From contig CM043872.1 of the NCBI GenBank assembly GCA_023846275.1, forward strand, positions 24,103,670 through 24,167,669: a stretch of 64,000 nucleotides of DNA, read 5' to 3'. Within the stretch, counting starts at the first letter, position 1. Each line of letters opens with the position of its first letter. The notes below the pieces were generated by a model. That model saw nothing but the letters and a program-made list of their open reading frames with translations, was not told where the DNA came from and ran no database searches. The position numbers and the translations under genes are program-made. Shown one piece after another: positions 37,001 through 46,800 of this stretch. Origin of the DNA: Vanilla planifolia. Lineage: Eukaryota; Streptophyta; Magnoliopsida; Asparagales; Orchidaceae.

Positions 37001-37913
37001 CTACTATATGCATCTATTCCTTGCTAAATCTATCAACTATGTTTCTCTTGTTTGGTGTTTAGAGCGGTAAGTCCTCACTTTCGAAGTAGAATATTGAAAA
37101 GCATTTTATTCAAGTGTATTGATGTCAATAGGATTTATATGTTGGGTCATGCCTTGGTGTGAGACTTGTTATTCTTATTGCAGTTCTTGCTTAATAGATT
37201 CATAATTTGTATGTGCTGATTTGCCTACATTTTATGTGATTGTTTTAAGGCATCCGTGAGGCGCAGTTTCTGCCAATTAACCATTTTTTTTCATCTCTTT
37301 TTTCTCTTACTCTTATAAAAGCTTTTCTATTTGTTGTAATGAATTTTCCATCAGGACACTTGCGTATTCCCATCGTGTAAATTCACTAGCCTTGCAAGTA
37401 TTGCTACTAATGATCTACTTCTTGTTTTGAGTAGATTGTTAAATATAAGTTGCTCGGAAACAAAATTGTGGACTATAATGACAAGAACAAGCGACAGAAC
37501 CAATCTAATATTCTTTTTTTTATTATCATTTTTGTTGTTGAACCGTAATACGTCATGTGGCTTCCACTGCCAGATTTACCTGCGAAAATTCCTTTTTCAT
37601 GTCCATGCATTCTAACAGAAGATTGACAAGATATAAACCATCTTTGGGTTCATGGGTTCCTGCTTCATCCATTGCAGGTTCACGGGTTCACGATGAACTT
37701 GATATCGGAGGACCTAAACAAACCCAAACTGTAAATCTTTTGCCAGATGAATCTCCTTCACGTGCAAAGAAGAGATCGGCAAAAGAAGGGATTCAAAGAC
37801 CGTCAAATTCAAGGAAGTATGGCAGCAATGGCAGCTCTGTGTATGAAGCAAATTTGTCGGCTTTCGAAGATGCTCAGATAGCCATCAATGAGGCTTCTAA
37901 TGGTGAATTGTGA
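34011..37913 (+). CDS. MBD2-like: CW zinc finger plus methyl-CpG-binding domain protein, MBD2 type (4 coding exons)
   Basis: Coding exons: 34,011-34,546, 35,955-36,008, 36,165-36,337 and 37,678-37,913. All junctions are GT-AG and phases agree, giving 332 residues ending in GEL*. Residues 88-139 form a CW-type zinc finger with C93, C96, C122 and C134 and the tryptophan W99 in CALCFKWRLIPTKEKYEQIR. Residues about 148-225 form an MBD-like domain (RVWAIDKPNIAQPPSGW, RIRGEGSTKFADVYYVAPSGK, LVEVQKYLEEH) followed by the FSFQTPRPLQQNYV tail. This arrangement is typical of the plant MBD1/2/4/12 group (about 270-330 residues). Members are nuclear; CW domains commonly bind methylated histone H3 lysine 4, and binding of methylated CpG by this group is weak or unproven. 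The N-terminus (1-80) is serine-rich and poorly conserved; the C-terminus is basic. Intron 2 contains a copy of the start of exon 3. Confidence 0.9.
34547..35954 (+). other. Intron 1 of the MBD gene
   Basis: A 1,408-bp intron with GTAAGT-type donor and TCTCAG acceptor. Short open frames inside it (for example 35,354-35,539) have no recognisable content. Confidence 0.8.
36067..36198 (+). repeat. Direct repeat: start of MBD exon 3 copied in intron 2
   Basis: Twenty-six bases at 36,067-36,092 (AAGAACATGCTGAGTTTGCC plus six more) recur exactly at 36,173-36,198 within exon 3, offset 106. The next dozen bases also resemble each other (TAGGTTCCTAAT versus GGGGTTACCTTAT). The intronic copy lacks the preceding acceptor. 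Confidence 0.9.
36338..37677 (+). other. Intron 3 of the MBD gene
   Basis: A 1,340-bp intron with a GTATGC donor and a TTGCAG acceptor. T-rich, no other gene seen in it. Confidence 0.75.
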
Positions 37914-38779
37914 GTTGTAAATCTCATCTTCAGTATCATGGCTCTTATTTATATACTGCAGCCAAGATAACAAAGTTTGTTTTTCAAATGAATTGCTTTA
38001 ATGGCAAAAGAATAAATTGAAGAAAGTTCTTCCCACATTGAATTTTTGTGACTTACTACCTAATTTCTTAATATGTTGAGTGAAATTGTATTGGGAACTG
38101 ACTACAGAAATAGAATTGAAATACTTCCTTGCTTTGGAACATGAGGTAAAACAATGCTTCCACCATTTCGTTGGGTGTTATGTGGAGAAAGAAAAGTTAA
38201 TTGCCAGGTTTCAAGCTGTTAAAAGCAACATCTTTGCTTATGCGAAATTATATTTTTGCATTCTTTACATAAACAATCTTCTAAATTCAATTCAGTAGAA
38301 TAGATATATTATTTTCAAAACGAATTAATGAAAGGCAATACTCTTGAATGTTCAGGTATATGTATTAATTTCCTTTCCTAATGAAGCACCAAAAGACCAT
38401 CTTAATTTATTATACATTATCTCTTCAAATCTTTACAATTGATGCACCAACTTTTATCCCATTGCATAAATCAAATACCTCGAGCTTCAACCAATTTTTG
38501 TGTGAAAAATCAAATAATTCTCTTGAAGAGATTTGTTTCATTTAAAATTAATTAATAAAATTTACAAAAATTTTTGGAAAAAGTTTTGAAATTTTAGACA
38601 ACCAACTAATAAAGAAGAAACCAAACCAGATCACTCTTGCAAATTCACACTTCTGAATTAAGAAAAAAAAGAGCCATCATTCACCAACCCAATATTTGCT
38701 GCCAAGCCATTAATGATTATAAAGCAAACATATCTCAACCCATAATAATCTAATAAATTGCCAAAAAACAAAGAATCTC
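37914..38779. other. 3' flank of the MBD gene and upstream region of the MADS gene
   Basis: AT-rich sequence. The first few hundred bases are likely MBD 3' UTR; a 72-codon frame at 38,080-38,298 has no known motif. No further gene is supported. Confidence 0.5.
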
Positions 38780-38790
38780 ATAAATAAATA
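38780..38790 (+). promoter_or_regulatory. TATA-like box of the MADS gene
   Basis: ATAAATAAATA stands 120 bp before the ATG at 38,910, followed by a pyrimidine-rich leader (CCTTCCTAATTAATCTCCCC). Position and sequence fit a core promoter; not proven. Confidence 0.4.
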
Positions 38791-38909
38791 CTGCCGTATT
38801 TCCTTCCTAATTAATCTCCCCGCTCAATAAAATCCCCTCATCAAATCTACTTCCGAGCCCTGTTCTTCTTGTACACTTCATCTCCAAGTCCCCGACCGTC
38901 TCTATTTCC

Positions 38910-39686
38910 ATGGCGAGGAAGAAGGTGAAGCTCGAGTGGATACCCAACGACGCTGCTCGCCGCGCCACCTTCAAGAAACGGCGCAAGGGTTTGCTCAAGA
39001 AGGTGGCCGAGATCAGCACACTATGCGACGTCAAGGCCTGCCTCGTCGTTTACGGCCCGTGCGATCCGAACCCGGAGGTGTGGCCATCTCCACAAGAGGC
39101 CACAAGGGTTCTCGCCAAGCTCAGGCGTTTGCCGGAGATGGAACAGAATAAGAAGATGATGAACCAAGAAGGTCTGAGCAGCCTCTCATTCAAAATTTCT
39201 TTTTTGAGAGATGAACTTAACAAATTTGGATTTTGTCTGGAGTTTGCAGGTTTCATGCGCCACAGGATTGCTAAGTTGGAAGAACAACTTCGAAAGCAGG
39301 ACCGGGATAACCGCGAGCTGGAGACCACTCTGCTCATGAACCAAGCGCTTATGGGTAGGAGCTTGCAGGACATGGAGATGAAGAAGCTGACAAGCTTGGC
39401 GTGGCTGGTGGAGATGAAAACGAAAGAGATTCAAAGGAGGTTGGATAGCCTTCGGGCGGAGACTTCAGCGAAGGTGGCGGTGACGACGAAGACGGAGGTG
39501 AAGAAAGAGGTGGAAGCGGGGCCGCATGGGAAGGAAAGGACGCCGATGGAGGCAGCGATGGAGGAGCTCCAAAAACAGGAATGGTTCTCGGAGATGATGA
39601 ACTCTCACGAGGAGATGATGAGTAATGTTCCATTTCTCGAGCATGGGAGCAATGGATGGTTGGATGCTTACTTTCCCATCAGCTGA
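38910..39686 (+). CDS. Type I M-gamma MADS-box transcription factor (AGL80-like)
   Basis: The single open frame codes for 258 residues. Residues 1-60 are a MADS (SRF-type) DNA-binding domain: MARKKVKLEWIPNDAARRAT, then FKKRRKGLLKKVAEISTLCD and VKACLVVYGP. It is followed by the WPSPQEATRVLAKLRRLPEMEQ segment characteristic of the plant M-gamma group (AGL80, AGL62/PHERES relatives), then a coiled-coil-like stretch (HRIAKLEEQLRKQDRDNREL). There is no K domain, as expected for type I. Members act in the nucleus, mostly in central cell and endosperm development. The ATG at 38,910 has a good context (TCCATGG). Bases 39,172-39,249 look like an in-frame 78-nt intron. If spliced, the protein has 232 residues and reads MNQEGFMRHRIAKLEEQL, which fits the family better. 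The GC-rich body contrasts with the AT-rich flanks. Confidence 0.9.
   Translation: MARKKVKLEWIPNDAARRATFKKRRKGLLKKVAEISTLCDVKACLVVYGPCDPNPEVWPSPQEATRVLAKLRRLPEMEQNKKMMNQEGLSSLSFKISFLRDELNKFGFCLEFAGFMRHRIAKLEEQLRKQDRDNRELETTLLMNQALMGRSLQDMEMKKLTSLAWLVEMKTKEIQRRLDSLRAETSAKVAVTTKTEVKKEVEAGPHGKERTPMEAAMEELQKQEWFSEMMNSHEEMMSNVPFLEHGSNGWLDAYFPIS
39172..39249 (+). other. Candidate 78-nt in-frame intron in the MADS gene
   Basis: It begins GTCTGAG and ends TTTGCAG, is more T-rich than the surrounding coding sequence, and splits a glycine codon (G|GT). It has no stop in frame and is 26 codons long, so both spliced and retained forms would be translated. Family members are usually without introns here and run directly from MNQE into the coiled coil. 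Confidence 0.6.
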
Positions 39687-41492
39687 TCATCACAGTATAA
39701 TTTTTATTTTCGGTTTTTAAAATATTATAAAAATATCCTCTCGTTATTTTTAACAGTAAAGTTGTGTTGTGTTTATAAATAATGCAAATAACAAACTATT
39801 ATTATGAATACATACGAATATACATAGACATTTATATGTGTATGTGTGTGTGTTTGTATATATATATATATATATTTCGAAAGGCATTGAACATCTAAGT
39901 ATGAATTAAAGAAATATATGCATCATTATCAGTTTTTCATGAATGTATATAATATGATCTTTGTCATATGAGATTTATCCATGATACTTTTATTATTGCG
40001 ATAATTTTTAATGCAAGTATAAATTTTAAAAAAAATATTAATATGTGATGGTTAATAGCCAAAACAATACTAACTATTAGTATTTAGATATAATTTAATA
40101 TGATCATTAATAAATAATATGAATATTATTTTTAACATAATTCTAACAGTGATAGTCGAATCATATATATTGGCATAAGAATTAACAAAAAAATAAGTTT
40201 CTATATAATGCCTACAGAATTAGTTATTAATTTTTTATTTTCTCAAAAGTATAAAAATAGTTTAAAATTGATCATATATGTTATATTTTTTTTAATTATA
40301 CCATACATAATATTTATAAATATTATGCATAAATAATTTAGACTTGTATTTATAAAAGAAATTCATAAAAGAATATCATATTTTACTTCATAAATCTATC
40401 GATAATCAATAATACGATAATTTGGCCATTTTCCAATGAAATATTTAACAATTGTAATAATTTTTTATAAATTTCAAAATTTTATTGTTCACTGATGATC
40501 TTAATTCTTCTTGTATTGTTAATTATATTTTTATATTTATCACATTTGATATTATTATTTAAATATAAAACATTTTATTATAAATATAAAGTTATATTTT
40601 TATTGAATAAAAAAGTTATAATAAATTCAAAATTAACATAATTTGAATCATCAATATAACTTTTATTTATTATTTATAAGCAATTACCTTATTACACACA
40701 ATGTTTTCAAAAGATATATGTTTATATCTCAATAAATATTAAGTTAATCTAATTAGTCAATCCATCTACCATCTCATCTCATTCTAATGCTTGAAAATTT
40801 TGATGAATTCAAGGTTCTTGAAATTGTCTAGTCTTATTATATATGAAATTATGCATCTTCAAAAAGTGAACTAAAAATTTTACTATATATTTCATATTTT
40901 ATACATCATACTAAAGATCATCATATTTTTTGTATGAATTATCTAAATTTATGTTTACATTAGACATTCATATATACAAATATAGTGAAATAAATGACAA
41001 CTGAAAATATGATATATGATCCTTCAACAAATTATCTAACATATATAAATTTATCATGAATTTCAAAACTTCATATGATTTGTCAAGAAGATATTACTAG
41101 TTATACTAGACAAGTTAATCTTTATTCTTACACTAGTAACAATAACTATACTCTTCTTGTATTATTATTTATTGATTTTCTATACATACCACAAGAAATC
41201 AACACTTCTACTCACTAAGAAAACATGTAACATTACAACTCCATTGTATCACTTGTTGGCTGAGTTGGGTTGCCATAGCCTACGTTTGTTCTCAATCAAA
41301 TTGGAGACTACAAAATAAACACTTAAATGTATGTTAATAGCTAAAAAATTAAATGATCTAAATTAAATTTATATTTACACTAAATTATAATTATCATTCA
41401 TTTATAACAGTCTAATTTTTTTGGAGGAGCTAATACATGCCGTTTTCCAATGTAACAAAGTTAATTAAAATAATAAGATTAGTTATAATTAG
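39687..41492. other. AT-rich spacer behind the MADS gene
   Basis: No gene is seen. It contains a mixed GT/AT microsatellite at 39,838-39,876 and very AT-rich sequence to about 41,200. The first part will include the MADS 3' UTR. Confidence 0.6.
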
Positions 41493-41893
41493 CTAACGAT
41501 TCGAGGGATTGGTCTCGAGAGAGACCTGTTTCACCGGGCTAACCTCAAGGGACCAATTTCCATTATTAGAAGCATAGCCATGGCGTGCAGGGATGAGATA
41601 TCCATGACCGTATATTACCTTTAACATTGCAGCAATTACAAGCAGATCCAGGAAATGAACGATCTCTTCTAGAAAAAGAGCTATGGTTTCCCTCCCCATG
41701 CAAAGAACAGAAGATACTCATGGCCGTATAGTTGCAGAGAACAGTGATATTTTGCAAAGAACAGGGATAGTTCATCGAGTACCTTCAAAAGTTGAAGCAA
41801 CTAGTAGCAGACTAAGGGATGAGCAATCTCTTTTTGATCCACTAATGGTTTCCCTCCCCTATGGAGAAGCAAAAGCTAGGAGTCGTACTTCTT
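41493..41893. other. GC-balanced island with long open frames, unidentified
   Basis: Composition shifts sharply from the AT-rich spacer. Both strands are open for 60-75 codons (plus 41,683-41,910; minus 41,493-41,699 and 41,566-41,775). It contains two imperfect internal repeats: TGGTTTCCCTCCCC at 41,682 and 41,847, and GATATCCATGACCGTATA / GATACTCATGGCCGTATA about 100 bp apart. I recognise no family. It may be a captured gene fragment, a repeat, or part of the 3' region of the minus-strand gene that ends at 41,899. Confidence 0.35.
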
Positions 41894-41898
41894 CACCA

Positions 41899-42804
41899 TC
41901 ACCACAATAAAGGAGCTGAAGTGTTCTGCATAGCCTGTGAGATTATGTAGTGATGCCATGGCTTAGAGGTGTTGCTTCCAAATCCAGCATCCCCCGGTTG
42001 CAAGTCTTCTTCGATTTCCATTACTGCGTCTGATCCTTCAGCTTCCATTTGCTCCTCGACTCTCTCATTTCCTGAAGAGGAGATCTCAACGACTTCGCCA
42101 GTTACGGGAACTTGGGAAGAGACCCATGGAACTATTGCTAAGCAGTTGTGAGAAGATGATTGATTGTGTTCTTCTGCTTCTTCAATCACCACCGCGTTGC
42201 TATTCTCCGGCCAGTACTTATAATCTGAAATACGTAAATGTTAACGTGAGAAGAAATGAAATGATCAAATAATGGAAATGGGAAAAAAAAATTTAAAGCT
42301 AAGGGATTTAAGAGGGACTCACTCTTAAGATTACCGAACAGCTTTGGATCAATTTTGAAAGAATAGGATAGATGCGCTTCCGGTGGCCTATACACTACAA
42401 GTGCCCTCTCCTCATTCCAAGCTGGGGGCGAAAAGGCCTCGTTGCTCGTTAATCCTCTCATCTCTTCTTCAGGAGGTTGCTGCTCGATCACCAAAGGAAT
42501 ACACTGCTCTTCCATGAAGGGTAAATCGCCATCCTTTCACATAAACAAAACAAACATATAAAGAAAACGTCACATCTAGTAAAATAGTTGGTGCTTAGAG
42601 CGACAAACATAGCAAGAAGATCGAGTTTTCTAATACGAAGAAGGCTGAACAGTAGGCACAGCGCCCTCAGAGATAAAATAATAATTAAAAAAAAGGTGTT
42701 CCAAAGGAGCAGCCGCTTACCAGCCTCCTAATTTTCGAAGCCGGAGCAGAAAGGGAGAAAGGGGAGAAATCTTCGCAAACCTCGTCGAAACCCTTCCTCT
42801 TCAT
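41899..42804 (-). CDS. Conserved-looking small protein of unknown function (3 exons)
   Basis: Minus-strand coding exons: 42,804-42,721, 42,533-42,323 and 42,224-41,899. All junctions are GT-AG with matching phase, giving 206 residues. The N-terminus MKRKGFDEVCEDFSPFSLSA continues to KIRRLDGDLP and carries basic clusters that could act as nuclear import signals. The middle has an aromatic/charged stretch (PPAWNEERALVVYRPPEA, LFGNLKNYKYWPENSN). The C-terminal half is acidic and ends with a hydrophobic/aromatic tail (KPWHHYIISQAMQNTSAPLL plus W). There is no signal peptide or membrane segment. The intact splice structure and the clear coding bias argue for a real gene. I cannot assign a function. 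The start at 42,804 was chosen because it is the first ATG in the leader exon and is in frame through both introns. Confidence 0.75.
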
Positions 42805-43086
42805 CTTCCCCGATATGGAACGAGCTATCTCCAGTTACTAAATCGCGCACAGAATACCACAGAGGAATCAATCGCAGACAAATCCCTTCACCCGCCTCAC
42901 TTCCACTAGATCGTTCTCTTCCCTCTTCGCAAAATTCGATCTAAGCCTGTCACAGCTGCTGCTTTGGGGGAACAGAAATAGGGGAAGCAAGGCTGAACGA
43001 GAACTTCTTCTCTTTCTCGATGTCTCCAGAACTCGCTTCTAAGTTCTTTCGTCTATTTCCAGTTTTGTATTTTGAAAAAAATAATC

Positions 43087-43092
43087 CACGTG
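43087..43092. promoter_or_regulatory. G-box (CACGTG) upstream of the unknown minus-strand gene
   Basis: CCACGTGGC lies about 280 bp before the ATG of the gene at 41,899-42,804. It is a canonical bZIP/bHLH binding motif in plant promoters. Functional relevance is inferred from position only. Confidence 0.4.
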
Positions 43093-43894
43093 GCATTTAG
43101 TAGCGCATAAGATTACGATTGATTTTGGTGATAAAGAATTCGGTTTCCTGAGCGGAAGCCACTTGGCTGCCACGCTTATCACATTCGGTTGGGGCGCAAT
43201 CGAAAATGCATTTGGTTAGATCAAACAACTTAGGGTTCGTTTGAAACAATAATAAAAAAAATGCACTTTCTTTATATTTATTTATATAAATTTATAATTT
43301 ACAAATATAAATAATAGCGACATCAAAACAAATATGAATTCCAAAAATATGTCTGCTAACACATATTTAAATATATATATATATTTAATTTTTAATGTGT
43401 ATCAAACTATTTTTTTTTTTAAAAAAGCCGTAGGAGTTATTGATAAAATATATTTTTTATAAAATAATTTATCTATACACATTTAAAATAATATTGACAT
43501 CTAATTTCATCAAAATACTAGTTGAATGACTTGAATATATCATATAATATAATATTATTTTCTGAATCAACGGACTCCCACAAGTCTAGCTAAGGTAGTA
43601 AAACTACAGAAGTTGATTCCATTTTCTAATAAGAGAACAATACATCAATAGGATTCGTGGTATGCAAGACCTGTAGGTCATAAAGCAATACAGGATCAGT
43701 TAGCTTTTCGCAACAGTACAGCAATATTCCATCATATGCAGGTTATATATAATAGATTTCTCACAAAAAGCCATCACATTTATTGAAATAAATAAAATCA
43801 ATATACCTTGTTCTCGGGCTTTTGACAAAAGTCAAACAGGAGAACAAAGAAATTGATTTGATTATTCCCTATTGAATAACCAGACACAAGCAGC
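43093..43894. other. Spacer between the unknown gene and the FAAH 3' end
   Basis: AT-rich, including an AT run near 43,370-43,390 and a poly-T/A tract at 43,410-43,427. The stretch nearest 43,895 is probably FAAH 3' UTR. Confidence 0.5.
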
Positions 43895-46800
43895 TCATTT
43901 ACCCTTCAGAACATCATAGAATGTGGAAGGCCTCTTCCTCGAACCACAACAGAGTTCCTGTAAAAAGAAAAGGAAAAAGGCAAAACATATCAACGATCAA
44001 GCATTTTGACATTTAAAAAAAAAAAAATAGTAAAAACATCTCTAAAATAAAATTTTTATGCACAAGTGAAAATGCAGGAACACGCATAGTGATCCTGCAA
44101 ATTTCATGAGTATTGGAAAACAAAATCATAGTTTTGGAGGATGAAATCTACAAGATGAATTAAGTACTCGTATAAGAAGAACCCTTTGTAAAACAAAAGC
44201 CACATGATGAGTTACTTGTTCAATGAATCTGAAACTCTCCTATTCAAGATGAAATAAGTACTCATATAAGAAGAACAATGCGATCACGAAGAAACAGCTT
44301 TACCTCTACCACGGAAGCAACGCGTAAAATCGTAGCTTCTCCCCATGGACGGCCAATTAACTGTAGGCCAATCGGAAGTCCTTCTTTATCATGTCCAACC
44401 TTGATGATGGAAAGAGAAAACAAATAAAGATTCACGATTCCATCCACTGTAACTGAGGAAAAGCATCTTCATCATATTTATACATCTTAATTCCAGCATG
44501 CTTGAACATCGTTAATTTGTTTCATATGTTGGTAATTTGTAGTGGGTTCACTCGTTGGATATATAAAAAGCAAAAACATTACAAATACATATTGGAAATT
44601 GGTTTTTTGTTAACAAGAAATAAAAGCTTTCTGAAAAGAAAATTACACCAAATTGAATAAGGAAGCTGGCATTGAATTTTACCAAAATTTAGAAACATAC
44701 TTAATCCATGAGTTTCAGGTGGTTAACTATTTATACTGGTTTCAACCAAACTAATGGACTTCAACAACATGCACATAATCTGCATTACAGTTTACCAGCA
44801 GTGCCCTTTATTTCAAAATAGCATTTTTTTGCTACATTAGTATACGCTTTTTAACTATGTTTTTATTTTTAGGGGATTCATGACTTAAACAACAATTGTT
44901 AAAAACTTTCATTTAGTTCAAAAAGTTTTTGTAGATGTTATTAAGCCATTTAAAATCATTTTAGATATTACTAATCAGATACATGCTCCATTCCATCCTA
45001 TTTCACTTGCAATTTGCTTATTATAGGACTAGTACTTCAGCTTCAACAAACTCCTTTTAAGTAAACAAGATGGGTAGAAGTTAATTTATAAGCATCTTTA
45101 GCCACCTAAAAAATTAATGATTTTGTTATTGTTGTATCTCGCTGGACAATCTTGGCATTCTTCATAAAGACTCAGCTTATCAAAGAAATTTTAACCATCT
45201 CAAGGAAACGAAAGAAACCCCACGATAGAGATGTGATCAACCTCCAAATTCTCTTTGGTTGCGACATGATGATAGAAATGTATGTAATGGTTCATAAAAG
45301 ATAAGTAACAGTGCAATTACAGATTTTGTACTTACAGGAACAGATATTGCAGGAAGGCCCAAAAGGTTCCCCGCAAGAACAAACCGCATGAGGTAACCTG
45401 CAAACAAATCTTTTTACTGGATATGCAAATTCAGAAGATATAAATTTGAGTAATTTTTTTCATCCATAAAATAATATGTTAATTTAAATATAAAGTGCAA
45501 CTTTAAAAGATGTTGCCAACAGGTGATTCATCATCCTCAAGTAAAAACAAGATATTTGATCCAGCTTGAGAAATTTATAATACAGGAAATCTTTCCCTTT
45601 TAACCTATAATCCATAAAAATTAATCCTCAGGATAGATTCCTGCTCACAAATTTCAAAAAAACAAAATTAAAAATATAGTCTATGCGACACATTGAACAT
45701 ATTTTAAATGTCTTATTAAATAGAATTCTATTCAATGACTTTTGTCTTTCACTATCTGCAATCTTCTTCTGGTGCAAATGGTAAAAAGAAAACATTTCCA
45801 TGATAAAAATGGGATGGCCGGGAAGGATCTGTAAATTTTTATGAAAAACTTTGTGTATATGCAAAATTATATAACATTAAATAAAGAAAAAAAAAGCACA
45901 CAAAAATTTTTAGGAGATTTAGTATCAACCATCCGCTCCACTCTCAACGATGAAGGTTGAGTTTGACTAAATAAAGTCCTGTGCAAATGCAGATAGACAA
46001 TGCCCTCATAATCAACAATAACGAATCCAAGAAGATCCTACACAAACACTACAAATGAGGAAGTTAAACCATACCCAAATGGATCTTAAGCAACAGGTAA
46101 AAGGAAAATTACAATAGGATGCTTAATAACATAACTTCAAAAAAAAAAAAAAATGAGCTTTACATGCTTTCCTATTCTTTTTGAAATGATCACATTTAGA
46201 GGCAGCTTTGAGTCAATCTAAACAAGGAAAAGAGAGTAATCAAAATGCTCTACCAAAAGCCTTTCTTCTCATAGAATTTACCCAGTGGACTTATGCACAT
46301 ATACTCAAAAATCAATTATCAATCTTTACAAATGGGTCTTCAGGTTTATTTATACCCAAAGTACATACAGGAACTTTTTTTTTTGAGAAATAAAGCAATT
46401 GCTGTTATAATTAGTGCGGTTGCCTGAAATCCTATTGTAGAAATTAATTTGAGAATTATACCAATTGTGACATTTAAATAGTGTGGTTGCCTAAATGTTT
46501 GTTGAAACAAAATTTGTTACAATATAAATTTGGGAAAACATTAAGAAGCACAATAAAGACTGATCCAAATATTTGCAACTAATGCTTCACACTTTGAAAC
46601 AAAGAATGGATGTAGGCATGAGAATCCAATCCTTGTAACATATTTAAATTTTGAAACAAAATTTTTGTAGGGTGGGTAAATTATAACATCCTAGAACTTA
46701 GCTTCATGCATATAGAGCATAATGAAAATACATAATGCAAACGAGAGAGTGAAGGAGAAAGTCGAAGTGATTTTCCACGGGGGGAGGAATGTTAGAGAGG

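Noticed and set aside
39349-39633. Minus-strand Ser/Pro-rich frame over the MADS gene
   Set aside because: Shadow of the GC-rich coding strand; low-complexity SSSPPP composition.
43231-43400. Possible MITE with GTTTGA-type ends
   Set aside because: End similarity is short and no target duplication could be defined.
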